Made by a program: the position numbers and the translations under genes. From Rapana venosa (lineage: Eukaryota; Mollusca; Gastropoda; Neogastropoda; Muricidae): DNA of 64,000 nt. The notes under the pieces were generated by a model. The model searched no databases, was not told where the DNA came from, and was given only the letters and a program-made list of their open reading frames with translations. Numbering within the stretch: position 1 is the first letter of the stretch; the number at the start of each line of letters is the position of its first letter. The stretch covers positions 50,082,009 through 50,146,008 of the forward strand of contig CM054158.1 of the NCBI GenBank assembly GCA_028751875.1. The letters run 5' to 3'. Positions 22,801-35,500 of the stretch are shown here, one piece after another.

Positions 22801-25800
22801 TATGGATATTCTGGTGGTAGTCATCTAGCTAACAAAATGTCATTAGTATGGCAAGCCAGTTGTGCTAGTGTATATTAGAATTACCATATTTTAAAAAGGC
22901 TAATTGGGGTAATTTTGTATTAAAAAAAAGTCCATAGATGACTTTTTACTAGGCTATTTATATATGTTTACTTTTTTATTTTAAGTTTAATTATTAATGA
23001 TTACTGACTACGTTTTGCCTATATTCATGAATTGTGGAAATGATTTTCAGGTGAATGTCACACTGAAGAAAGCTGGAACTAAACTGGAACACCAGGGGAT
23101 CAAAATTGAATTCATTGGTCAAATAGGTGAGTTGACAACCCTTGACTAGTTACAGACATGGGGTTTCTGCTGTGGTACAAAGTTACCCTTCATTATTTTC
23201 ATCGTGATATCCTGCTTGATATAATAATTCTGCAGCTTTTATTGAATGATAGTGTTTCATTGTGAGATCCTGCTTGACATAGTAATTCTGCAGCTTTTTT
23301 GAATGATAGTGTATCCCCCCTGTGGGGTACTGGGGGCCTGTATGCATAAATAGCATCCCCACCTTCTGGAAATTCTGTGCTAGGAATTTCCTATTTCCTA
23401 TCCTTCTCTTTCTTTCTGTACTTGTTCTTTTTCTTCCTGTCACCTTCTTGTCTGTTTTCTGTCTTCTTGGTCAAATCTCCTGTCTTTTTTCCAGAAAGAC
23501 TTAAAAGATAATTCTCTCTCACACACGTCAGATGTACTGGGCCTGACTTGTCAGGTGTTTAATGGCAGTTCAGCCTTTTCACTCATATGACAGATAGTTG
23601 TCTGTCTGAGTATGCGACGAAGAAGAAGAAGAATGACGGTGTAAGTTATTCATGTGGTTTAGACAGAGTGGAATAAAAAAAACCCAAATCCAAACCAAAT
23701 GGTTCTGTTCTGGTCAGCTTGTATCACAGGCTGTTTTTGTGTCTGGAATGCTCTGTATGTGCTATGTAATATCATCTCAGAAAGTTGTAGTGTGTGTGAT
23801 TCCTGCACTATTCATATTTTACTGTCACTGATGAATTGAGACTGCAGAAGGAAAACCTGTATGTGATTTTGTTTTAAGCTCTTGGTAGTTGTTACTCTAA
23901 GTGTAACTGTGTGATCAAACTGGTTTGTTACTGCCAGTGATATATGAAAAATTTGATTTGGAAATCTCAGAATTGTAAAATAATCCTTAGATAAAACTTG
24001 AAGTATGTGTATGAAAATTGTGGATTAAAATTTCAAGTGAACATCAGAAATGGCAAATGATAAAGGTGGAACGATGGAACATTATTCATTGTTGGGTAAA
24101 GATCTTGTTTGCTGTTTGTAAGTTTGGTGTGAACAGCTGCAAATTTCTCTTGAAGAATCTATGTGTTATAGTGAAGTTTGCTGTAAAGTCTTTGAAAAGT
24201 TTCAGCAATTGTCAGTGAGCTTTAATATATCATGTTGACTTTTCTTTCCATCGGCCTTGACAAAGTTGGCTGATTTGATTTCAGAGCTGTACTATGACCG
24301 AGGCAACCACCATGAATTCACCTCCCTCGTCAAAGAGCTGGCACGTCCAGGGGAGCTCACTCACAACCAGAGCTACTCCTTCGAGTTTCAACAAGTGGAA
24401 AAACCTTACGAGTCCTACACTGGTGCTAATGTCCGATTACGGTACACATTTGTTCGCTTCCTAATAATGTGATTTATTCATTTGTGAATTTTGCAGCGTA
24501 TAATGGATTTCGGTTTCAGGTGTTTGTGTGTTGCTGAAAAAATAGAATATGTGGTAGTTTGTTGCCGCTGTTGTGAATGTTGATTGATAGGTATAAAGGT
24601 AAGGGTGTACCCATAGCCTATGCTGTCGTTGGGGAGCAAGGTGTCGGAGACCTCAGCTTCTTTAGGGGCCAGCTTATTGAGGGCGGCGCCCATCTCCTCT
24701 CCCTCACTGCTGTACCTTCTGTGACCCTAAAGAGGGCAGGTACCCATTCATGAACTGGGGGATCTGTACCGAATCCAGGGCGCTCAAACGGTCACCCATC
24801 CAACTGGTAACCACACTCAACGCTGCTTAACCTTAGCTTGGGGAAAGCGACATAAGTGATCTCGCCACTGAGCTACAGAATATTCAGCGCAGAAGCAAAG
24901 TTGAAATGTTGCCGAAGAAATAGAGAATATGTGGTAATTTTTGTCACCATTGTGAGGAGTTTTGATTACCACAGAATATTCAATGCAGTTCAAGTAAAAG
25001 TTGAAACGTATCAACTGGAGACGACTAAACATTTATTTATTCATTTATTTTTTGTGTCTGGAAATGATTTCATGTTGTGTGTGCAGATACTTTCTGCGTG
25101 TGACAATTGTCAAGAGAATCTCGGACGTGGTGAAGGAGCAAGACATCATTGTCCACACTCTGTCACAGTACCCAGACATGAACAACAGCATCAAGATGGA
25201 AGTGGGCATAGAAGACTGTCTGCATATAGAATTTGAGTACAACAAATCCAAGTAAGTCCTTGGCTTTTTGTTGGGTTTTGTGTGTGAGGGGGAGCTGTTT
25301 TTTTGCCTGGAATATGATATCTATATTTTGTTTGTTTTTTGTTTTTTTCTTGGCTACAGCTCTAAGATTCACCAATGGTGAGATTTTTGTGTATACGACC
25401 GGTTTTCTCCCACCATTTAGGTAGCCGAATTCCGACTATTGGACTGTGTCTGAAACATGACACATGTGTGCATGCATTTAAAAAATAAATTCTCATCCAT
25501 TCCTACTGGCACAAAATGGTCTACTCTTCTGAAAGGCGGAAAGGGTTTTTATTGTGTGCGTAAGATGTTCTGCATGCATTTGCACATGGGGCCGCAGTTT
25601 ATAGTCTCATCTGAAGGATATTGATGTTCAGTTTGGTTTATTCGTGAAACTGGGAAGACAGGGCAAGGCTGGGAACTGAACCCAAAAGAACATGATTTAT
25701 GTGTAGTTGTTAATGCGAAACTCACTAGACTTTGTTGTAGTCGTAATATGCTTTCCTGTCATGGACACATATATACCTACTTCTGTTTTATGTGTAGTTT

Positions 25801-27496
25801 GTACTTCAATTTATGAACAAGATGACATTCTTTAAAAATTGAGAAAAAGAGAATTGATGGTAGGGTATGGAGTGTGAGGGTTCATGACATAATCAGAAAG
25901 AAATTTTGCTTTGGTTTGACCTAGGTGGAAGGGACAAATGGATATAACTTGTAAAAGTTGAAAGCTTAAAGTCTTCTGTGTTGACCCTATCTATACAATT
26001 TTTTTGAAAACTTCGATCATTTTGAATCATGAAATAAACCAAATAAAAATTGTGGACAGTGACAAACAATGGTGCTTTTATTATTATTTTTAAAATTTTA
26101 TTTTGATTTGATTTTTTACAAACGGTGGTGCTGTAGTATGTAAGGTCAGCTGGAATGACAGCTGACTAGTCTTGCTATGCAAAGAAAAGATGGGAGGGGG
26201 AGGGAGGGGGTGGGGTTGTTGATGTCAACTGTATGATACAGCAGACTGCAGCACAGTGATGGCTAAGTATCTTTAACATTATGAAACATTGCGGGTGAAC
26301 TGTATAAAACAACGAGCCAGAGCACAGATGCTGTTGATCACATTTACCAATGTAACATTGCAGGTCTATCGTGTCAAAACAACGGAGCAGAGAACACAGT
26401 AAAGTCTGATTGTACCAAGCATTATATAGCATTGCAGGTGCAGAACCACTGTATTGAAACACACAGGAGTCCTGCTATACTGACTATGGCTGTAAAATTG
26501 CAGAATCCCTTCAACAGTAACTGGCTTTGCTGCTCATCAGAACCTTAACTCACTTCTTACTGGCCAGTTTTTACGATGCATATCTCTGTATACTGGCTGT
26601 TTGTGTTGATTAGTAAAAACAAAAAATAATTCATCATGACTAAAAAGATATTCAACAGAAGTACATGAAATTTTTTAGGGTTTATTGTTGACATATAGGT
26701 GGAAGGTCAAAGTTGAAAAGCCAGCTGCTGGATTTTTGTACAAAAGTTTAATGTAATTTTCATATTTATTTAATATTCATATCACTTTAAGTCGTGCCAG
26801 ATTTCTCTGCGTGAAATTCGGGCTGTTCTCCCCAGAGAGAGAGAGCGTCACCACAAGAGGAGCTAAAAAAAAAAAAAAAAAGTAAAGGTCAAATCCTGTG
26901 ATTGCAGTGGTTCGTAGGCAAGTGTTGTGCACGAGACTGCTGCAATCACAGTGGATTGTACGGAGTGAGTTAATGATGTTCATGAGTGTCACAATGTCTG
27001 TAAGCGCTCAGGAGAGGAGAGGAATCCAACAGTTGAAGCACGGATGCAGTATTCTATCAGCAGAGTGTGGGATGACGTAGAATGTGATTTTATATAACGA
27101 ACCTGGATGTGGCTGTGTGACATATTCAGAGCAGCAGTATGTGAAAAAGCTTTTTGTTGAAGGGGCAGAGGAGAACAAGCAAGAAGGACAGATGGGGAGG
27201 CTGGTGTTGTCGTGTCGTGTTACTACTGTGTGTGCGTTGATCAGTTTTTGTTTGTTGTTGTTGTATGTCTGAGAAAGGGAATGCAGAAATGCTATACCTT
27301 TATGTTCTGTTGGTTACTATGTGCTTGCTGATGTGAACTATTTGATAATATAGCTGTATCAAGTTCTGCGAAAATCCTGTTGGCAATGTGTGTGTGTGTG
27401 TTAACATTTTTTATATCTGTCTGTCCATTGAAATTTTGATGCTGTTCACTCGTGTGTGTGTGTACTTAGACATAGAGAGAAATGTTGCATATATGG

Positions 27497-27556
<60 letters not shown>

Positions 27557-28205
27557 AAACACACACACAAATCACAACACAATCATTAACACAACCATAA
27601 CACACCCCTTACAAAATTAATGATGACTTTTTTTTTCTGTCTCCCCCAACGTCTCTCTCTCTCTCTCTCTTCTTGGCTCTCGCGGCCAGATACCATCTAA
27701 AGGATGTGATAGTGGGCAAGATATATTTCCTCTTGGTGCGCATCAAAATCCAGTACATGGAACTGGCCATAGTTAAGAGAGAGACCACAGGAGCAGGTAA
27801 CCAGTATGTGTGTGTGTGTGTGTGTGTGTCTGTCTCTCTCTCGGTTGTTGTGGTCTGGTGTGGCACGCTTGCGAAGAGGAGAACGAACACCTTTGGAATT
27901 TTCGTTGGCGATTTTTTTTTGCAGCAGTGTTGGAAGATGTGATAGTATCCCAAATTGGAGGGGAAAAAAAGGAGTTTAAAAACAAAAAAGAAGCAAAATA
28001 GAATGGAATATCAAAGAAAAGGAAAACAACCCCTCCCCCCCCCCCCCCCCAAACCCTGCTGCCCTCAAGCAAATAAAGAAACAAAAAATATCGAAGAAGA
28101 AACCTCCACATCATGGAGTATGGGAAGAAAAAAGTCTTATCTTCCACGTAAACTACGTCTGTCTGACATGTAAAGGAGTTTTCATATCAGAGACTCTCCA
28201 TCCCC

Positions 28206-28240
<35 letters not shown>

Positions 28241-31200
28241 AATTACTGTTTATTGAAGGGTGTTTTTTTCTCCAGATTTTGCAGCTAAAATATTGAGAAC
28301 ATGTTTGATATGATTGTGAAGAGGCAGAAGAAAATACAGAAATACTGAAAGTCAACATCTTCCAACAAATAAGAAACAAGACATTGTAATCCCAAGGTGT
28401 TCCCTGTCTTTGCAAGAGCTTGAAATCTAATTTCAGATGTATTGGTGTGATTCTGTTTTCAGTTTTAGTGGGGTTTTTTGTTTGTTTTTTTCTCTTCCCC
28501 CTTTCCTTCTTTTTTTTGTGTCTGCAGTTTGGGGAGCACGAATCAGTCACCTTCCTAGTTGGTTTGAGTTTTTGTTTGATGTGTCGAGCATGCTTTTCTT
28601 TTTTCTGTCATGGTTGGCATGGTGAAGGTGATTTGCATGATGGAAAGCAGTTTTCTTATGGATTTTTGTTGACAGAATCGGGTACCATGTATTTACTTAA
28701 AAAAAAGAAAGAAATCTTGTAACAAGAACACTATTGTATTAACACGGGTTTGAGGCAGAAAGAATGGGGTTGGGATGAGGGTCTTCTAATTTCAGGAAAG
28801 GTATTGATGGAACTAGTTTCCTTTGTGAAGAAAAAAATATGTTGAAGTGAATTAAAAAAGAAATACAAACAGTCTCTATCGCCGCAGTCGTCAGTAGGAG
28901 CTCCACGCAATGCCACCACCAGGGTTCTCCATCTTTCTCTGTCTCTGCTGAGTTCTACCATCTCCTGTAGCCCTCCTCCAGACCACTGATCTATCTTAGT
29001 GATGTTGGCAATGTAGGATGTTGGTGGTCTGCCTCTTTTCCTTCTGCCCTCAACCTTACCTTGGAGAACAGTTGTCATCAGATTTGTCTCTGTGTTGCAG
29101 CTGTCATGACCAACATATCTCAGTCTGTGCTTATCAATTTCAGCCAACATTTGTCTTTGCACTGAGAGTTCATCGAGAATGCTTATAAAAAAGAATGAAA
29201 AACACAAAAAAGGGAAATTTTTTTTTTAAAAACCTCACAGCAACACTCCCCCCACTCATTTGCTTTCATGATGAAGTTTTGTAAGAATTCTGAAGTTTAG
29301 ACAAAAAAGGTGAGATAGTATTATTTGAAAGTAGTTTTGCCTTCTAGTTTATGACAGATTCCCACTTTTGAGAACTACAAAAACAGGATAGCGGACAAAA
29401 GTGCTTATTTACTTGGCTGAACGCTTTTTGTGCTTGAGTTAACAGCTGGGAAGAAAGGTCGGAGGTTTATTCAAGAAAATACTTTTGTCTCCTTTCTTTT
29501 AAATACTTTGTCAGAGTGATACTTTGTTAGAATCACTCTTTGACTTCTTGAAGAATATGTCACTGGTAATGATAATGAAAGTAAATAGTGAAAATGGAAT
29601 AGAAAGAAGAAATTTGAGAGCTAAAGTAAGATGGCCTTAGCATGAGAATTTTATGTTTTGTGTGATTGTCAAATGCGCAGAAACCCATCTTTTGTTGAAA
29701 AATTGGCCAGCTATGGCTGGTGGCATGGATGACATAAAACATACCCAGCATGCAGTTCTGACCTGGAAAGGGATGGGCTCCACCAGGTTTGACTCGCCCT
29801 GGTAACAAACAATACTTGAAGTAGTCAATGTGGTGCCCTGACAATTCCTCAAAGAGTTAAAAGAGAGAAACCTAGTCATGCTTTAAATATGTAGTCATTT
29901 AAATTTTTAAATTAAAAAAAATTATTATTGATAGTCTTCCTGATGAGTCCAGTTGAGTTTCCTGATAGCAGAATATTCATTTTCTTGGTGTATGAATTTA
30001 CAAGGTGATTTTCATTTATTTTATGTTTATTTTAACGCATTTTGGTGTTTCGATGTTGTCGACAGCGCTTGTATGAAAAAGTAGACCAGATGAATCAAGT
30101 TTTGGGTTTTGTTTCTTCCAGCTCACAGCCGTCGTGGTGATTAATCGCACGCTTTGTTCTTTGTATCTCTCTGTTCCTTTTTGACTATTACACATTTTGA
30201 TTGTGCCTTGAGTATGTACAATTATATTTGTTTTTCAGAATGCTGGTGTAGTATGTGATAGTTTGTATTTAGACGTTTGTCGTAGAATTGGATGGTTGTC
30301 GTAATATGGGTGTTTGAAGAGGTATGGCTTGAAGTTGTGGTTTGGTGTATTGCTGATTTTGTGATTCAGGAAACCCTTTTTCTTTTACATACTGTTGATT
30401 TGGTGCGCATGCTGTTAGAATGTGTTTTAGCAGGTTTTAGTGCACAGGTGATGTCTTGAAAAATTCTTATTTATTATTTTCATTAATATGTTTTGCATGT
30501 GGGGAAACTGTTGAGTTTTTCATCCCCTTTGAAATGAGTTTATGGATGGTGTTATGGTTATTGTGTTGATTTTGTTGTTGTGGGTTTTAATGTTTTGAAT
30601 TATCTCTTTCCTTATGGTGTTTTTCTCTGTATAAATTGTTTGTGTGCATATATATATATTTGGGCTTATTTTTATTTGCCATATATGTGTTCGTACGTTT
30701 TCTTCCCCCCCCATTATGTGGTAGTGTTTGTGTGTGTTGTCTAATTGTGACGTGTCAAACGTGGAAACGGCAGTAACGGCAGGTTCCCGTGCCCTTGGCT
30801 TGCAGGTATCATCTTAAGGACGTGATAGTGGGCAAGATTTATTTCCTGCTGGTGCGCATTAAGATCAGATACATGGAACTGCAGGTGATAAGGCGAGAAT
30901 CCACAGGCACAGGTATTCACTCACTCACGCACTGACTGACTGACTGACTGACCGCACCACCCTCTCACCCAAGTTTGATTGACGTACCTTAACAAGGCAC
31001 ATCGGCACAGCTATCTTATCTCATCACCAGCAGCAGGAGTCGTGTCTTTCTTTAGTGCAAGTTGAAGTATGGAAGGAGATTAGAATAACAAATAATGATG
31101 ATGATGAGGGTAATGTAAAGAAAATAGATATGAGAGAGGTGGGGGAGGAGGAGAAGGGATAAAGGTTGCTTGGAAGGTAGGGGGTGGGGGTAGATGTAAG

Positions 31201-32453
31201 GAGTTTAGGTTGTCGTGAAAACTGAGGTCTGTAAAACGAAGTTTGAATAATTTCAGAGGTGAGGGAGGGGGAATAGGAGTGAGAGGGTGAGGTGAGGTGT
31301 TTCAGGGGTGGGTGGTGGGTAGTTTGGGACTACATGCTGGGTGTAAAACAGTTCAAACACTGATTCAGCTTTTTGTAGTATTAGCCCATATCCTTTTATT
31401 TCCCCCTATTTTTTGTGTGTGTAAATCTAGTTGTTGGGTGGTGTAGCTCTGGTTAGTACAAAATTTAGTTTTTTGGGAACCCCCTCGCCAAACCCAACAC
31501 CACACACATAGGCACACAACACACACCTAGCATGCACACACAGAGGTTTGTGATAAGACTGAAAAGCTTGTGGATGCAGGCAGAACAAAATATATAGGGT
31601 TTAAAAATTTTTTTTTAGGTGAGAGTCTTTATTTTTAACTCCGTGAGGTTTTTTTTAATAGGCTGATCTTGGGTAAAAAGGTAAAAGTGTCCCATAACCT
31701 ATAAGGTCATAGGAGAGTGAGGCGTCAGAGACCTCACTTCTCTAGGGGCCAGCATATTGAGGGCGGTGGCGTCCATCTCCTCTCCCTCGCTGCTTTGGTG
31801 GGTTGGAAAAAAAAAAGAGCATGTGGGAATACATGATGATCAAAGGTGTGAAGACTTACCACATAACTTAACCTTTTCCCTGCAGGTAACCTGTTATAGG
31901 GTAACCAACTATCTACTATTCCTTCCCTCCCTATCACCCACTACTGGGTTACAGCAGCATACAAATGTGCACAGTGCACGTGTACTGGGAAAGAGGGGTT
32001 CTCTCCCTTATCGTAGGGATAGTGTTAACCAGGAAAGCTGTATAAGTTGAAGCATTCGTTTTTAATGACTAGAAAACGCAAGGGAAAACAATATATTCAG
32101 AATATACATCTTTACTTTTTTGTAAATGATCATCACTGTCAGCATTGTTACCACAAATCTGGAATGTCCAGTGGTCATCATGACTTGAAGATTGTATGTA
32201 TGAAAAGTTTGTGTACACGTTTGTATACACACCCGTGATGTATAGTCATAGAGGCACGTAAACAGTGTGTTTACTTCCTTGGTATTACTGTTGGCATGAT
32301 GTCAAAATCATGTTTGGAATTATTATCTGTCATTTGATGTTCAGATTGAGTAAGTGGGAAGTTTGAGCGGGTCTAAAATCGTTTGGTGTGAGTACACACA
32401 CTCACACTGGCATGCACGGCACACACACACACATGTTCACACACACACATGTT

Positions 32454-32528
<75 letters not shown>

Positions 32529-35500
32529 CACACACAACACAACACACACACACATACACACAAAAGTCGTATCCATTTATAGAGAGCTCTTTTGGGTTTG
32601 TTTGTTTTTTGGTTTTCATTACGTTAAATGCATCATGTGATTTTTCTTGTATGTATTTGTATTTACAAAAGAAAGTCGTGTATAACCGCCCTTGTCAATA
32701 GGCCTCTTTGGGCAATGACAATAAATTGGTCAAAGCGTCAAAGTGTCTCACTCTCTCTTTCTTTCTCTCTCTCTCCCCCCTCCCTCTCTCTTTCTCTGTG
32801 ACTCTCTCTTGATCTCTTTCTCTCTCTCAAAGTACTTGTATGCCCTCAGGCTCACACAAAGAAATCTTAGCAATGTATCATGTCCACGTGAGTTTTGTCT
32901 AGTAAGAATATGAGGACAAAGAAGTTCAGTAGTTATTGTTCTGGTCATTTGGTTGCATGCTGATGTGCTTTTTAAAAGCAGTGTTACTGCTACTTTCATC
33001 TTGATTTTGATTGTGAGTTTTGGTTTTAATGGCATTTGGTGTTGTGGTTTTCGTTCTTTGCCTCCATTAGTTTAGTTATTCATATTGATATAAATAATTC
33101 ATATATTCATAATAAGATATGAATACATTTTGAATGATATTATAAATTCATGCGAATGTAGTTGTTACCTGTCATAGTTGTAACAGATTTCATAGTTTAT
33201 TTTATAGAATGACACATAATGAAAAACTTTATTTTATAGAATGACATGATAAAAAGCTTTATTTTATAGAATGACAATATGATCAAAAACTTTATTTTAT
33301 GAATGACATATGATCAAAAAGTTTATAGAATGACATATGATGAAAACTTTGTGTTGATAGTACGAGAAAAGAAAACTTCCCAATGTGTCCTCACATTCTA
33401 TGGACGATTTCTAGCTAGGATTAGTCATTGTGTCTTCTCAACATTTTTTCCCCTTTCAGTGTCTTTAATATATACATGGACCAGCTCACATTTGCATAAG
33501 CATGCAGACATTTGTGAAAAATAGTTAATGTGTGCCTGAGAACATGAATAATGCTTACATTCATATAGGGCATACACACACACACACACATATGCATCTG
33601 TCTCTCATTAAAGTATTCGAGTTCAAGTTCTCTCTGTCTCTGTGTCTGTCTGTCTATCTCTCTCTCTCTCCCCCCTCCCTCCCTTGCGCCTCCACCCTCT
33701 GTCTCTCTGTCTCTGTCTCTCACTCATTCTCTCTCCCTCCCTCCCTCTTGACCCCTCTCTGTCTGTCTGTCTCTGTCTCTGTCTGTCTGTCTCTCATCTC
33801 ATCTCAGCTATATAAATTCCATTTATTATTATTATTATTATTATTATTATCATCATCATCATCATCATCATCATTATTATTATTTAAATTATTATTATTA
33901 TTATTATTATCATCTCATCTCATCTCATCTCATAGCAGCCTCACTGAAAAAACCCCACCAAAACCATGAACTAATCTGAATCCTGTTTCTGCAGGGCCCA
34001 ACACATTCAACGAGAGTGAAACGATAGCCAAGTACGAAATCATGGATGGCGCTCCGGTCAGAGGTGAGGAGAGAGGACCTGCAGACGTTTTTGTTGTTTT
34101 TGTTGTTGTTGGATGTGTTGCGTGTACATGAAAGCTAAATGTCACGACCATCCCTGCGGGCTCTGCTGTGTAATGTCTTTCACGTTTTATCATTATTCAT
34201 TTATTTATTTATTTTGATCCTTGTCCAGAACTCGGAGGTTCATCAGTAGTGAGATTTTGCGTCGTGAGTGACCGTTTTTAACCCGCCTTTAAGGTAGCTA
34301 GGGAGGCACCGTGGTCGAGTGGTTTAGGCGGTCAACTCGTGATCCAGAGGTCGCGGGTTCGATCCCCGCTCGGCTCGGTGTTGTGTCCTTGGGAAAGACA
34401 CTTTACTCCTATTTTCCTCACTCCACCCAGGTGTACAAGTGGGTACCAGCTCTGCTGGGGAAGTATCTGGCGACAGACTAGTGTCCTGTCACAGGGGTGG
34501 TGAAAAACCATCAGTTCGCTTAACGCTACAGAAACCGTGATAAGCTCCGGCTCTATGGGCCTTCTGGCTCGAAAGAACATACTATACTTTAAGATAGCTG
34601 CATCCCGGCTTTGGGGATGTGTCTGAACACAACACGTGTGTGTGCATGCATGTTTCAAACTTTGTCATCCATTCCTACCGGGCATGTTTCAAACTTTGTC
34701 ATCCATTCCTACCGGGCATGTTTCAAACTTTGTCATCCATTCCTACCGGGCATGTTTCAAACTTTGTCATCCATTCCTACCGGCACGGAATGGCAAACTC
34801 TTCCAAAAGGCTGAACAGGTTTTTAACGTGTGCGCAAAGTGTTCTGAGTGCGTTCACACACGGTACCTAGGTGTTCGGTCTGATCTGACAGACTTTTGGC
34901 GGGAGTGGAGTCAGTGCTGATGTTAACTCCAGGGTAAACTCTCCCAAAATGGGCGCCTCCTTGATGGATCGATCCCGGACCGTCAGAGCACAAGTGCAGT
35001 GTTCTTAACCGCTAAGGAAGGGGGGGGGGGGGGGGGGGTCGGGACAGGATAGCCTGGTGGTTAGAGTGATGAATTCATGATCTGCTGACCTGGGTTCGAT
35101 TCTCGTTCAAGGTGATTTTTCCTCTGGAGTTAACATCAGTGCTGACTCCACTCTCCCCAAAAGTCCTTCGGATGAGACTATAAACCGAGGCCCCGTGTGC
35201 AAATGCACACAGAACATCTTGCACACACGTTAAAACCCGTTCGGCTTTTTGGAAGAGTAGGCCATTGTGTGCCGGTGGGAACGGATGACAAAATTTACAA
35301 AACCGCATACATACGGGGACTGGATGAAAAAAAGCACACAAGTGCTTATTCCATTATCCTCGAAAGAATAGAATCAAATAAATAAAACTAAATAAATAAG
35401 CTATCCCACCTCTAGTTTGGTGTGGGATTTTATTTATTTATTCTTTTTTTTAATGTTTGTTTCTCAGCTAGAGCTCTGCAATTTACTAAAGGTGTGAGTT

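Larger units (their letters stand above)
30913..33994 (+). other. VPS26 intron after exon 6b
   Basis: It contains a SINE C fragment (31675-31800), a CA run (32454-32525), a possible LINE tail (about 32660-32745, gcaatgacaataaa), a tandem repeat at 33195-33350, CT runs and an ATT/ATC run near 33817-33912. Confidence 0.7.

Noticed and set aside
30806..30912. Exon 6b as a decayed pseudo-exon
   Set aside because: It has intact splice sites, the same length and phases, no stops, and mostly silent or conservative changes.
34311..34375. Functional tRNA gene
   Set aside because: Good A and B boxes, but it is followed by a SINE body and shows no clean cloverleaf 3' end.
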